Source: Tatumella sp. JGM91 (GTDB taxonomy: Bacteria > Pseudomonadota > Gammaproteobacteria > Enterobacterales > Enterobacteriaceae). Taken from it: 64,000 nucleotides of DNA. Position numbers and translations under genes: made by a program. Numbering within the stretch: position 1 is the first letter of the stretch; each line of letters opens with the position of its first letter. The notes under the pieces were generated by a model. It was not told the DNA's origin. It searched no databases and was given only the letters and a program-made list of their open reading frames with translations. The stretch is from positions 62,001-126,000 of the forward strand of contig NZ_JAERJP010000009.1 in assembly GCF_018257575.1 (NCBI RefSeq), in the 5' to 3' direction. This document shows positions 36,923 to 46,028 of this stretch, one piece after another.

Positions 36923-37360
36923 ATGATGAAAAAGACATTAACTGCTGTAGCAATTTCTATGACTTTCTTCACAGCGCATGTATTTGCAGAAACAACCAGC
37001 CAGCAACTGCAGGAGCAGACGCAGCAACTGAAGAACAAAACGTCTGAGACGGCAGAGCAGGCAACCAACCGTACCACTGAAGCTGCCCACAAAGCAGAAC
37101 ACCGCCTGCAGGAAAAAAACCAGCAGACGGTTAATAAACTGAAAAATGGCGGCAACAGCAAAAGCGATGCCCTGAAAGAAAAATCTCAAAAGGCCTGGAA
37201 TCACACTAAAGAAGGTACTGAGAAAGGCTGGAATAAAACCAAAGAGACGACTCATAAAGCCGTCAATAGTACCGAAGAAGGCGCAACCAAAGCATGGAAT
37301 AAAACCAAAGATGCTGCGGCAGATGCCAAAAAATCAATCGCAGAGAAAACCGGCAATTAA
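36923..37360 (+). CDS. Periplasmic LEA-like (hydrophilin) repeat protein
   Basis: A protein of about 145 residues. The signal peptide MMKKTLTAVAISMTFFTAHVFA is cleaved before ETTSQ. The mature part is almost wholly polar: rich in K, E, T, Q, N and A, with no hydrophobic core, and built of repeated helical units such as KAWNHTKEGTEKGWNKTKETT and KAWNKTKDAAADAKK. This 11-residue-like periodicity is typical of group 3 LEA proteins, which protect proteins or membranes against drying or osmotic stress. Its being periplasmic is inferred from the signal. ATG 36923 fits the signal; the open frame from 36857 does not. A strong terminator follows. Confidence 0.75.
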   Translation: MMKKTLTAVAISMTFFTAHVFAETTSQQLQEQTQQLKNKTSETAEQATNRTTEAAHKAEHRLQEKNQQTVNKLKNGGNSKSDALKEKSQKAWNHTKEGTEKGWNKTKETTHKAVNSTEEGATKAWNKTKDAAADAKKSIAEKTGN

Positions 37361-37397
37361 TTCGCCTGTCAGAGACAGAGACTGAATATTGCGATGA

Positions 37398-37433
37398 AAC
37401 CCCGCCCTGCTGATACAGGGCGGTTTTTTTTGA
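37398..37433 (+). terminator. Rho-independent terminator of the LEA-like gene
   Basis: CCGCCCTG ctgata CAGGGCGG followed by eight T bases, and preceded by a complementary A run: a textbook terminator just before the convergent qorB stop. Confidence 0.93.
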
Positions 37434-37442
37434 GGGTGGTGG

Positions 37443-38294
37443 TTATTTCAGGGTGTCGCTAATGGTCTGCCGGAAAGGCGTGGCAGGACGGCCAATCAGC
37501 GTGCTCAGTGTATGACTGTCATCAAACAGACCACCCTGCGCGGCCCCGGCATCAGAATCAGCCAGCAGATCAGCCAGTGCATCCGGCAGGCCGGCTTGTT
37601 TCAGTGCCGCCGCAAACGCATCCGCCGTCAGGTTCACATACTCTACGGCCACACCACTCTGACGGGCAATTTCTGCACTGAACTGTTGCAGCGTCCAGCT
37701 CTCATCACCGGCCAGCTCATAGACTTTTCCTGCCTGATTATCGTCAGTAATAACCTTCGCGGCAGCCTCGGCATAATCCTGGCGTGAAGCTGAAGATATT
37801 TTTCCTTCACCGGCAGCACCAATAAAGGCGTGATGGCTGAGGGCGGGGGCAATACTGGCTGCATAGTTCTCGCTATACCAGCCGTTGCGTAGCAGGGCGT
37901 AATCGATCCCCGAGCGGGCGAGAAGCGCTTCTGTCGCCCGGTGCTCTGCCGCCAGCCCCAGAGGAGAACTATCGGCATGCAGCAGGCTGGTATAGGCGAT
38001 AAATTTTACTCCGGCCTGTTTTGCTGCATCAATCACCGCTCCGTGCTGAACTTCACGCTGACCTATTTCGCTGGAAGAGATAAACAGCAGTTTTTCCGCG
38101 CCTTTTAATGCCGGTGCCAGAGTTTCCGCGCGGTTGTAATCTGCTTCACGCAGGGTGATACCGGCCGGTAACTGTGGCGCAGCGGCCGCAGGACCCCGTA
38201 CCAGGGCAATCAGTTCACTGGCAGGCAGTGTTTTCAGTAGCTGGTGGATAATTTTCCGGCCCAGCTGGCCGGTAGCTCCGGTAATAGCGATCAT
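37443..38294 (-). CDS. qorB: NAD(P)H:quinone oxidoreductase 2, NmrA-like
   Basis: A 283-residue NmrA-type short-chain dehydrogenase. The nucleotide-binding loop GATGQLG is at residues 6-12, with YTSLLHADSSPLGLAAEHRATE and LLRNGWYSENY as in E. coli QorB (YtfG), which reduces quinones with NADPH. ATG 38294 is preceded by GAGAGG; an upstream ATG at 38327 has no conserved part. It is divergent from the HxlR-type gene ytfH, an arrangement kept from E. coli. Confidence 0.88.
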   Translation of the reverse strand: MIAITGATGQLGRKIIHQLLKTLPASELIALVRGPAAAAPQLPAGITLREADYNRAETLAPALKGAEKLLFISSSEIGQREVQHGAVIDAAKQAGVKFIAYTSLLHADSSPLGLAAEHRATEALLARSGIDYALLRNGWYSENYAASIAPALSHHAFIGAAGEGKISSASRQDYAEAAAKVITDDNQAGKVYELAGDESWTLQQFSAEIARQSGVAVEYVNLTADAFAAALKQAGLPDALADLLADSDAGAAQGGLFDDSHTLSTLIGRPATPFRQTISDTLK

Positions 38295-38358
38295 AATAGC
38301 CTCTCTTTTTAATAAATACGGCGACATATGGGTACTATAAAAGCTAAGCTTACTTTTA

Positions 38359-38370
38359 GTAAGTACTTAC
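38359..38370. promoter_or_regulatory. Operator candidate between qorB and ytfH
   Basis: GTAAGTACTTAC is a perfect 12-base palindrome in the short divergent promoter region. HxlR-type regulators often bind such sites to repress both themselves and the divergent reductase gene. Confidence 0.6.
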
Positions 38371-38389
38371 AAAAAGGTTAGTCTGGAAA

Positions 38390-38788
38390 ATGTCAAACAA
38401 CCTGCATCAGAAATATATGCGTGGTGAATTACTGAATTCGAATTGCCCTTCCCGGGATATGCTGAAAAGGATAACCAGCCGCTGGAGTGTGCTGGTATTG
38501 CTGGCACTTAAACAGGATGTATTACGTTTTAGTGAATTGCGCAGAAAAATTGGCGGGGTCAGTGAACGTATGCTGGCGCAGACTTTACGTAATATGGAGC
38601 AGGATGGTTTTATTACCCGTAAAGCTTATGATGTGGTCCCCCCGCATGTTGAGTACTGGCTGACGCCGCTCGGACATGAAGCGGAACAGAAGGTGGTTGG
38701 TCTTGCTGACTGGCTGGAAGACAATGTTCAGCGAATACAGCAAAACCGCGACAATTTTGAACGCCAGACGCCGGATGATACGCCCTGA
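38390..38788 (+). CDS. ytfH: HxlR-family transcriptional regulator
   Basis: A 132-residue winged-helix protein. A single cysteine (NCPSRDMLKRI) precedes the helix-turn-helix RFSELRRKIGGVSERMLAQTLRNMEQDGFITRKAY and the wing VPPHVEYWLTPLGHE. This follows YtfH and other redox- or aldehyde-sensing HxlR proteins, where the early cysteine is the sensor. It is divergent from qorB, which it probably represses. Confidence 0.88.
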   Translation: MSNNLHQKYMRGELLNSNCPSRDMLKRITSRWSVLVLLALKQDVLRFSELRRKIGGVSERMLAQTLRNMEQDGFITRKAYDVVPPHVEYWLTPLGHEAEQKVVGLADWLEDNVQRIQQNRDNFERQTPDDTP

Positions 38789-38963
38789 TCAACGGCCTGC
38801 GGGAAAAAAGACATAAAATGCGATCTGTTGCCGGGGTGTTTGTTTATTACGCATTAATTTTAAAAGAATATTTAATTTATTTATCCCCCGAAGGGCCGTG
38901 GCTTTCCTGACTGAAGGGTATTTTCCTTGCGCTTAAGATATATCATAGATAGATTATATAATC

Positions 38964-38982
38964 TCAAATGAGAATCATTAAC
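38964..38982 (+). promoter_or_regulatory. Fur box overlapping a promoter
   Basis: The stretch containing AAATGAGAATCATTAA matches the 19-base Fur consensus at about 14 positions. A TATAAT at about 38957-38962 ends just before it, so the box would cover the transcription start. Iron repression of the siderophore-interacting protein gene is predicted. Confidence 0.75.
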
Positions 38983-39034
38983 CATGCCGTTGCCGGAAAG
39001 GCACCAACGGAAAATAGCTACGCGGGGATCTTTT

Positions 39035-39829
39035 ATGTCTGCATTATTATCTTCAGGGCGCGCTCTGCCAAAACGGGTCAGAAATGAACTGCGTTTTCGT
39101 CAGATAACCGTACAGAGTAAACAACTGATTGCCGGAAAGTTCTGGCGTATTACATTTTGCGGCCAGCAACTGGCCGGTTATCATTCGCCAGGCTTTGATG
39201 ACCATAGCAAAATTTTCTTCCCCGACCCGCAAACCGGAGCGCTGTTATTACCGGAGGTCAGTGATGAAGGGATAGTCTGGCCAGACGGAGAACGTCCGGT
39301 CTCCCGTGACTATACCCCGCTGTATTTCGACGGGAAATCCAGCCTGACCCTCGATTTTTATCGTCACGAAAGCGGTGTCGCCAGCCAGTGGGCTGAGCAG
39401 GCAACCGCAGGTGACCAGCTGGCAATCGGCGGACCTCGCGGGTCGATGATTATTCCCGTGGATTACCGGGTACAGGTACTGGTATTTGATGAAACCGGAA
39501 TGCCGGCAGTGCAGCGGCGCTTAGCCGAAACCACGGCTGAACAACTCTTTCTGCTGGCCTTTGCCGATCAGCAGCTGGTAAACAGTTATCTGCCGGAACT
39601 ACCAGCCAGTAGTGAACTGACCTGTTTTGGCGGTCCGGCGATCAGCCCCCGGACTCTTGAACTTTGCCGGCAGAAACTGGGGTCATTGCCGCTGCCGGAA
39701 GATGATTATTTTATCTGGCTGACCGGTGAAGGTGAGTCGGTAAAACAACTCAGTGACTATCTGACTGAACAACGCCAGTGCCATCCTGGCCTGGTACGGG
39801 CTGTGGCTTACTGGCACCGCAAAAGCTGA
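39035..39829 (+). CDS. yqjH: Siderophore-interacting protein / ferric-chelate reductase, YqjH-like
   Basis: About 264 residues. It reduces ferric siderophores in the cytoplasm with a flavin and NADPH to release iron. FAD-binding marks are RDYTPLYF and GGPRGSMIIP; GFDDHSKIFFP, EEGIVWP-type DEGIVWPDG and DDYFIWLTGEGE match E. coli YqjH. ATG 39035 has GGGGATC before it. The frame is open from 38984, but that ATG directly follows the Fur box and predicted -10, with no ribosome site. It is followed by a PadR gene in the same direction. Confidence 0.87.
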   Translation: MSALLSSGRALPKRVRNELRFRQITVQSKQLIAGKFWRITFCGQQLAGYHSPGFDDHSKIFFPDPQTGALLLPEVSDEGIVWPDGERPVSRDYTPLYFDGKSSLTLDFYRHESGVASQWAEQATAGDQLAIGGPRGSMIIPVDYRVQVLVFDETGMPAVQRRLAETTAEQLFLLAFADQQLVNSYLPELPASSELTCFGGPAISPRTLELCRQKLGSLPLPEDDYFIWLTGEGESVKQLSDYLTEQRQCHPGLVRAVAYWHRKS

Positions 39830-39875
39830 TAATAGCCTCTGCTGACAGCCGGCAGGGGAAAAGGATACCGTTACC

Positions 39876-40376
39876 ATGAATATTGCTAAATCCGGTTTAC
39901 TCCAGCGTCGCCGGCGTGAAAAAATTCTGGATGCTGCAGATATCCGGTTACTGATACTCAGTTTTTTACAGCAGCAACCGGCCCATGGATATGAACTGAT
40001 TAAAGCCGTCGAAAATCTGGCCCGCGGAGAATATACCCCCAGCCCGGGGATTATTTATCCGGCACTGATGTTGCTGGAAGAAATGGATGCCATCGTCCCG
40101 CAACATCCCGGCGCGGGGCGTAAAAGTTACCAGCTGACAGGTTACGGGCAGCAGTTACTGACCGATGGTGCAGCACAATTAGAAGAAATCTCGGCCCGTC
40201 TGAAAATGCTGGCAATTGTCGGCAGGAACCGCAACATTCCGCAAATCGAGCGGGCAGTCCATAACCTGAAAATGGCTCTGCACACACGGCTTGCGGAACC
40301 GTCTTTATCCACGGAAACGCTGTATGCAATAATCGATGCTCTGGATGATGCTGCCAGACGAATAGAGCGCAGTTAA
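39876..40376 (+). CDS. PadR-family regulator, YqjI-like without the metal-rich amino end
   Basis: A 166-residue PadR winged-helix regulator. The core ILSFLQQQPAHGYELIKAVENLARGEYTPSPGIIYPALMLLEEM closely follows E. coli YqjI, a nickel-responsive repressor of yqjH. The E. coli protein begins with a long His/Cys-rich stretch; here the lead is only MNIAKSGLLQRRRREKILDAAD. Metal response may therefore differ or be lost. In E. coli yqjI and yqjH diverge; here they run in the same direction with a 46-base gap. Confidence 0.8.
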   Translation: MNIAKSGLLQRRRREKILDAADIRLLILSFLQQQPAHGYELIKAVENLARGEYTPSPGIIYPALMLLEEMDAIVPQHPGAGRKSYQLTGYGQQLLTDGAAQLEEISARLKMLAIVGRNRNIPQIERAVHNLKMALHTRLAEPSLSTETLYAIIDALDDAARRIERS

Positions 40377-40444
40377 ACAACGTGATATTCACCGGCTGTC
40401 AGTGCGGACACTGATTATCCCGCCTTTTGCGGCCAGTTATTCAT

Positions 40445-41455
40445 TTATTCTGAACCTGACTGCCGCGTTTCCGGCCGGCAGTCGACGACCAGCCGGCCAC
40501 GGACCCGGCCATAAAGTAGGTCATCGGCCCCGCCGATAGCGGCCGCCAGCGGGATGATTCGGGTCATTTTCTCGAAACTGTTATGGTCATAGACGGCCGC
40601 CAGCCGTTGCCATGCTTGTTGCCGTACCGCCAGCGGGCACATAACACTGTCGACACCCGTCAGAGTTATCCCCCGCAAAATAAAGGGGGCAACACTGGCA
40701 GGAAGGTCAAGGCCCTGGGCCATGCCACAGGCCGCGACTACACCGTTTCTGGCGGTGGCGGCCAGAACATTACTTAACGTATAGCTGCCAACCGTATCGA
40801 TCGCTGCAACCCATTGCTCTTTTGCCAGAGGTTTACCCTGTGTATTCAGAGTATCCCGCATAATAATCCGCCCGGCACCGAGTGTATTGATCAGATAGTC
40901 GCTTTCTTCCGCCCGGCCGCTGCTGGCAATAACCCGGTAACCGGCCCGCGACAGCAGCCAGACGGCAATACTGCCGACGCCACCGCAGGCACCGGTGACC
41001 AGTACCTCTCCCTGTTGCGGGGTGATGCCGTGCTTTTCCAGTGCCATCACACACAGCATAGCCGTCAGCCCCGCAGTACCGATCGCCATAGCACTGACAG
41101 GATCCAGAGGAGCGGGTAGCGGCACCAGCCAGTCACCATTGACGGCGGCCTTTTCTGCCAGACCGCCCCAGTGATGTTCACCCGCTCCCCAGCCTGTCAG
41201 TATCGCTACATCGCCGGGTTGCCAGCGGGGATGCTGGCTGGAGATGACTTCACCGGTAAAATCGATACCCGGGACCATCGGAAACTGACGGACAATCGGT
41301 GCCCGGTTAACTATCGCCAGAGCATCTTTGTAATTAAGGCCGGAAAATAAAACCTTCAGCAACACCGTCTCCGGTGGTAATTGTGCTTCCTGTAACTGAC
41401 TCAGGGTCGTCCGATACCCTTGCTCATCCTTATCGATCACTATTGCCTGAAACAT
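40445..41455 (-). CDS. acuI: Acrylyl-CoA reductase (NADPH), AcuI/YhdH
   Basis: A 336-residue medium-chain reductase of the AcuI/YhdH type. It shows LFSGLNYKDALAI, VPGIDFTGEV, TGWGAGEHHWGGLAE and the NADPH loop VTGACGGVGSIAVWLL. It reduces toxic acrylyl-CoA to propionyl-CoA. ATG 41455 with GGGGG before it begins the conserved part; the frame is open to 41530. It stands alone, divergent from the speC leader region. Confidence 0.9.
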   Translation of the reverse strand: MFQAIVIDKDEQGYRTTLSQLQEAQLPPETVLLKVLFSGLNYKDALAIVNRAPIVRQFPMVPGIDFTGEVISSQHPRWQPGDVAILTGWGAGEHHWGGLAEKAAVNGDWLVPLPAPLDPVSAMAIGTAGLTAMLCVMALEKHGITPQQGEVLVTGACGGVGSIAVWLLSRAGYRVIASSGRAEESDYLINTLGAGRIIMRDTLNTQGKPLAKEQWVAAIDTVGSYTLSNVLAATARNGVVAACGMAQGLDLPASVAPFILRGITLTGVDSVMCPLAVRQQAWQRLAAVYDHNSFEKMTRIIPLAAAIGGADDLLYGRVRGRLVVDCRPETRQSGSE

Positions 41456-42085
41456 ATTTCCCCCGGATAACGGTATACGCCCTGGCAAAGAAAGCCTGGC
41501 GGATAAGCTGTGAAATACATAATGCAGCATATCAGTCCCGCTGATCGATAGAAATCAGGCCATTTACAGGAAAACGAAATCCTTTTATGAATATCTGTTC
41601 AGTGCCGGGAGCGGATGCCATTGAGGAGATACTGTTACCCTGGCAAACAGGTTGCTGATTCTATTCGGTGTGATCACTATTGCTATCGACTATACGATCA
41701 GGAATGGTGTGATTATCGGTCTCAGTTTTATAGCAGTGACTCACTGTGCAGGACGATTGTACGGGTCTGAGTCTGCGAAGAGTGAGGAGCAGACCTTCAG
41801 ATATCTCCCCGTATCAAAACAACGTCCTTACCGGACGGTATAGCCCATTTTTACCGCAATATATGGTTTACAGGCACAAGGTTCAGGATACGGATACCTG
41901 CTACCAGAGGTATCATCAGGCTTTTTAGCCGGTACTGAGGAAATCAGCTGTCAGTGAATATAAAGTCAAAAAATATGTCTTTTTATTTCCTGTTGTTTAT
42001 TTTACTTCTTTATTATCAATATTTTGTGTTTTTATTGTCTGGTGATGTTGAATATTGTTGCTTGCCTGGGCCGGGGAAAGGTGAC
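41456..42085. other. Intergenic region between acuI and the speC leader
   Basis: About 630 bases with no supportable gene. The left part carries the acuI promoter. The part from about 41950 to 42055 is strongly A+T-rich and likely holds the speC promoter. Open frames here lack ribosome sites and recognisable content. Confidence 0.5.
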
Positions 42086-42409
42086 ATGATAATCGCCGTT
42101 TATTTTATGCCACCATCGACTGCCCCGTGAGGATATTACGGTGAACATTACTGCCTGTTCTGCTCGTAATCTTATCACCCGCACACACTGTGTTGCCGGG
42201 ATAAAGGGTGCCTGCCGGAAACCTCTGTTCTTTACCATTCGGTGACGCCTGCCAGTGGCTGCCTGCTGGATATGAGTAAAAACAGAAACGGTTCTGATTT
42301 TACTGATGTCTATCACCCTGAACTGAACCCTGTTCTCAGCCCGATATCTGACATTATTCGCCGGGGATATGTCCCCATGCTGTGCCTTTGTGCACCCACT
42401 CATCCTTGA
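42086..42409 (+). other. speC leader with three candidate upstream ORFs
   Basis: Three short frames in line with speC. uORF1 42086-42130 (14 codons, ending PPSTAP) has AAAGGTG five bases or fewer before its ATG. uORF2 42141-42245 (34 codons, GTG start, GAGG before it) ends in PLFFTIR; its ribosome site overlaps the uORF1 stop. uORF3 42272-42409 (45 codons, MSKNRNGSDFTDVY...) has a weak ribosome site and stops 18 bases before speC. E. coli speF is controlled by a 34-codon leader peptide, SpeFL, ending in HFFNAR; the equal length and similar ending of uORF2 are notable but not proof. Confidence 0.35.
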
Positions 42410-42427
42410 CCTTTGGGGATTTGTGTT

Positions 42428-44578
42428 ATGACTCCTATGAAAATTGCGGCCAGTGCCGCGCTGATTCCGGTAATTGTTTCCGCTCGTCCGCTGGTGGCAC
42501 TGGAAGATACTGACTTTACTGATGTTGCTGCGGTAGTGCTGAGCAGCACGGATGCCAGTAAGGCACTGCTTTCGTTGCTGGAACGCAGCGGGTTTAACTT
42601 ACCGGTATTTGTCGGTGGTGAATTAGCGCCGCAGATCAGCGACCGGACAGAATACAGGGAATATCAGCCCGATGAAGAAGGGCATATGGCCCTGGAGCAG
42701 GCTGCCAGCGAATACCAGCAGACTTTACTGCCGCCTTTCTTCGATACCCTGACCCGTTATGTTGAGATGAAGAACAGTACTTTTGCCTGTCCCGGCCATC
42801 AGGGCGGTGAATTTTTCCGTAAGCACCCTGCCGGGCGGCAGTTTTATGATTTTTTCGGAGAAAATATTTTCCGCTCAGATATGTGTAATGCGGATGTCCG
42901 GCTGGGGGATCTGTTAATCCATGAAGGGTCGGCCAAAGATGCCCAGAAGTTTGCCGCCAGGGTGTTTAATGCAGATAAAACCTACTTTGTACTGAACGGT
43001 ACTTCCAGCGCCAATAAAGTGGTCACTAATGCGTTACTGACGCCCGGTGATTTAGTGTTATTCGATCGTAATAACCATAAATCCAACCATCACGGGGCAC
43101 TGATTCAGGCCGGAGCAACTCCCGTCTATCTGGAAGCGGCGCGCAACCCGTTTGGTTTTATTGGCGGAATTGATGCCCGCTGTTTCGATGAAGATTACCT
43201 GCGTAAGCAATTGCAGCAGGTGGCACCACAGCGGGCGCAGGCGGAGAGACCTTTCCGGCTGGCGATTATTCAGCTGGGCACCTATGACGGTACTGTCTAT
43301 AACGCCCGTCAGGTGGTGGATAAAATTGGTCATTTATGTGATTACATCCTGTTTGATTCTGCCTGGCTGGGCTATGAACAGTTTATTCCGATGATGGCCG
43401 ACGTTTCGCCTTTACTGCTGGAACTGAATGAAAATGATCCGGGGATCTTTGTCACCCAGTCGGTACATAAACAGCTGGCAGGGTTTTCACAGACATCACA
43501 GATCCATAAAAAGGATAACCATATCCGTGGTCAGCGACGCTTCTGTCCTCATAAGCGGTTAAATAATGCGTTTATGCTGCATGCGTCGACCAGCCCGTTT
43601 TATCCGCTGTTCGCGGCACTGGATGTCAACGCCAGAATGCATCAGGGTCAGGCCGGGCGCCGGCTATGGCAGGAATGTGTCAGGCTGGGGATTGAGGCAC
43701 GTAAAGAGATCCTGTCACGCTGCCGGATGATCAAACCTTTTCTGCCGGAAAAGGTCGACGGCCAGCGCTGGGAAACGATTGCCACTGAAACACTGGCTGC
43801 TGATCGTCGCTATTTCAGTTTTGAACCTGAGGCCAGCTGGCATGGTTTTGCCGGTTATGCTGAAGGGCAGTATCTGGTCGATCCTTGTAAATTGCTGCTG
43901 ACGACACCGGGCATTAATGCTGCCAGCGGGGAATACAGTGATTTCGGTATTCCGGCCACTATCCTGGCCCATTATCTGCGGGAAAACGGCATTGTGCCGG
44001 AAAAATGTGACCTGAACTCGATACTGTTTCTGCTGACTCCGGCAGAAAGTGCCGGGAAAATGGCTCACCTGACAGAGATGCTGGTGCAGTTTGAGCAACA
44101 TGTTCAGCAGGATGCCTTACTGGAAGATGTCCTGCCGACGGTTTATCGTAAATATCAGCAGCGTTATCAGGGATATACTCTGCGGCAATTATGCCAGGAA
44201 ATGCATGATCTCTGTGTCAGCTGGCAGGTTAAAGATTTACAGAAAGCGATGTTCCGTCAGCAAAGCCTGCCGGTTGTCAGAATGAATGCACAGCATGCCC
44301 ATCATCGGTATTTGCGTGGTGAAGCGGAACTGGTCGCACTGGCCGACGCTGAAGGCAGGATTGCCGCAGAAGGGGCATTACCTTACCCGCCAGGGGTACT
44401 CTGTGTTGTCCCCGGAGAGCAGTGGGGCGGGGCGGTGCAACGCTATTTCCTGGCACTGGAGGCCGGGATAAACCTGTTACCGGGATTCTCACCTGAATTA
44501 CAGGGGGTATATATGCGTGAGGATGCAGACAATATTCAGCGTCTGTATGGCTGGGTGCTGTTGGCTGAAAATAGCTGA
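42428..44578 (+). CDS. speC: Ornithine decarboxylase, biosynthetic
   Basis: About 716 residues (E. coli SpeC 711). PLP-dependent decarboxylase of fold type I that turns ornithine into putrescine. It has the amino wing (VALEDTDFTDVAAVV), the CPGHQGGEFFRKHPAGRQFYD block, and the PLP-lysine segment FVTQSVHKQLAGFSQTSQ; the carboxyl part has LPYPPGVLCVVPGE. ATG 42428 follows GGGGAT and aligns with the E. coli start. nupG, which stands beside speC in E. coli, is missing. Confidence 0.96.
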   Translation: MTPMKIAASAALIPVIVSARPLVALEDTDFTDVAAVVLSSTDASKALLSLLERSGFNLPVFVGGELAPQISDRTEYREYQPDEEGHMALEQAASEYQQTLLPPFFDTLTRYVEMKNSTFACPGHQGGEFFRKHPAGRQFYDFFGENIFRSDMCNADVRLGDLLIHEGSAKDAQKFAARVFNADKTYFVLNGTSSANKVVTNALLTPGDLVLFDRNNHKSNHHGALIQAGATPVYLEAARNPFGFIGGIDARCFDEDYLRKQLQQVAPQRAQAERPFRLAIIQLGTYDGTVYNARQVVDKIGHLCDYILFDSAWLGYEQFIPMMADVSPLLLELNENDPGIFVTQSVHKQLAGFSQTSQIHKKDNHIRGQRRFCPHKRLNNAFMLHASTSPFYPLFAALDVNARMHQGQAGRRLWQECVRLGIEARKEILSRCRMIKPFLPEKVDGQRWETIATETLAADRRYFSFEPEASWHGFAGYAEGQYLVDPCKLLLTTPGINAASGEYSDFGIPATILAHYLRENGIVPEKCDLNSILFLLTPAESAGKMAHLTEMLVQFEQHVQQDALLEDVLPTVYRKYQQRYQGYTLRQLCQEMHDLCVSWQVKDLQKAMFRQQSLPVVRMNAQHAHHRYLRGEAELVALADAEGRIAAEGALPYPPGVLCVVPGEQWGGAVQRYFLALEAGINLLPGFSPELQGVYMREDADNIQRLYGWVLLAENS

Positions 44579-44592
44579 AAACAGCCTGAGAC

Positions 44593-44621
44593 TGCCGGTG
44601 GCGGCGAATCTGCCACCGGCA
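44593..44621. terminator. Hairpin between convergent speC and mltC
   Basis: A perfect 10-bp stem TGCCGGTGGC / GCCACCGGCA around a nine-base loop, without a T tail. Confidence 0.7.
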
Positions 44622-44627
44622 ACCCGC

Positions 44628-45704
44628 TTAATAACGGTAGTAACCGCGCTGGGCGTTATTCACTTTATACAGATAGCGGCGTGACTCCATCGCCGGGTGA
44701 TTAGTGACCAGAGTCTGGTAAACCTGATCCGGCGACATTCCATTGATAATCGTGAAAGCACGATCTTTACTGGCCGAAAAGATCCGTAACACACTGCCTG
44801 CACCGCCATTATAAGCGGTGATTACGGCGTAACGCCGTGATACCGGGTTATTAATCCCTGACAGATAAGTATTTTGCAGTAACGATAAATAGGCAGTCCC
44901 GGCATCAATATTATTTGCCGGGTCCAGCAGATACCCCCGGCTCGGCTTGCCCCATTTACCTTTCATACGGAACACATCGACCCCGGCGGTATGCTGCACT
45001 ACCTGCATCAGCCCCAGGGCATCAGAGTTACTGACGGCATAAGGGTTAAAACTGGACTCGATCTGCATAATCGCCAGAATCAGTGATGAATCGACACCGT
45101 ATTGTTCAGAAGCCTTACGCACCAGCGGCAGATATTTATGCGCCCGCTTGTTCAGGTGGTTAGGCACCATCGGGATGGTGACAGACCAGATAACATGCAG
45201 TCCGGACATCCGGCGCTGTAGTTTATTCTTCAGCAAATAGTCAGCAAAACTGGCGGCCCTGCCTTCCCAGCGGATAGAGCGACCGGTGTTATCCAGCACT
45301 TCGCCATATAACAGAGGTTGCTGGCTGAGCTTAATATCGTTGGCGTCCGAGTAAAGATCGACATTTCCCGGATTCTCGCCCACCAGTAACGTGGTGATAA
45401 TTGCCTGCCGCAGGCTGGCCATCGGATCGGTACCGGCAATGGTCTCGATAGTAATGTTACCGCTTTCAAAGTTGATATGACTGCGGGTATAGTAATTATC
45501 GCTATATTTTACATAGTCCTTGGGCCCGGCAATCAGTACCTCATTGATCCCCCAGATATTCTCAATATTGTGGGCAAACTGCCCCATCAGAATGTCAAAA
45601 CCATTGGTGTCTTTGACCCAGTCCTCATTAAAAGCCGGAGGCTTATGGCCGGAGCAGGACACCAGTAACGGAGCAATCAACAGTAGCGGGTACAGTTTTT
45701 TCAT
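44628..45704 (-). CDS. mltC: Membrane-bound lytic murein transglycosylase C
   Basis: A 358-residue outer-membrane lipoprotein (lipobox LLVSC, cysteine 17). An amino-terminal DUF3393 domain is followed by an SLT domain from about residue 190: the catalytic glutamate lies in [24 protein letters not shown], and [13 protein letters not shown] is the third family motif. It cleaves peptidoglycan glycan strands to 1,6-anhydro ends. The order mltC-yggX-mutY is as in E. coli. Confidence 0.95.
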   Translation of the reverse strand: MKKLYPLLLIAPLLVSCSGHKPPAFNEDWVKDTNGFDILMGQFAHNIENIWGINEVLIAGPKDYVKYSDNYYTRSHINFESGNITIETIAGTDPMASLRQAIITTLLVGENPGNVDLYSDANDIKLSQQPLLYGEVLDNTGRSIRWEGRAASFADYLLKNKLQRRMSGLHVIWSVTIPMVPNHLNKRAHKYLPLVRKASEQYGVDSSLILAIMQIESSFNPYAVSNSDALGLMQVVQHTAGVDVFRMKGKWGKPSRGYLLDPANNIDAGTAYLSLLQNTYLSGINNPVSRRYAVITAYNGGAGSVLRIFSASKDRAFTIINGMSPDQVYQTLVTNHPAMESRRYLYKVNNAQRGYYRY

Positions 45705-45755
45705 TTTTTCTGTTTAGCTGATTGTGGGTCGGGGAGGTTTCGCCGGAAACCGCTG

Positions 45756-46028
45756 TCAGGGGGCCGGAGGCGTATAGCCTTCAATATGTACATCTTTGCC
45801 TTCGAACAGGAAGCTGACCATTTCCTGTTCCAGCACTTTACGATCTTCCGGATTCATCATGCTGAGTTTTTTCTCATTAATCAGCATCGTCTGTTTGGTC
45901 ATCCACTCCTGCCAGGCGGGTTTGGAGATTTGCTGGAAAATACGTTTGCCCAGCTCGCCGGGATATAACTGAAAATCCTGCCCTTCAGCTTCGCGTTGCA
46001 GATAAGTACAAAAAATTGTGCGGCTCAT
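45756..46028 (-). CDS. yggX: Fe(2+)-trafficking / oxidative damage protection protein
   Basis: A 90-residue small protein matching Ygg[39 protein letters not shown] and [20 protein letters not shown]. It protects iron-sulfur proteins, and MutY (itself a [4Fe-4S] enzyme) is its upstream neighbour with a one-base overlap. Confidence 0.95.
   Translation of the reverse strand: MSRTIFCTYLQREAEGQDFQLYPGELGKRIFQQISKPAWQEWMTKQTMLINEKKLSMMNPEDRKVLEQEMVSFLFEGKDVHIEGYTPPAP

Noticed and set aside
41652-41843. A 63-codon hydrophobic frame upstream of the speC leader
   Set aside because: It starts without a ribosome site and its composition changes abruptly after about 35 residues; probably chance.
42032-42403. 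A 123-codon minus-strand frame in the speC leader
   Set aside because: No ribosome site, odd composition and no recognisable domain; the plus-strand short frames with ribosome sites fit better.
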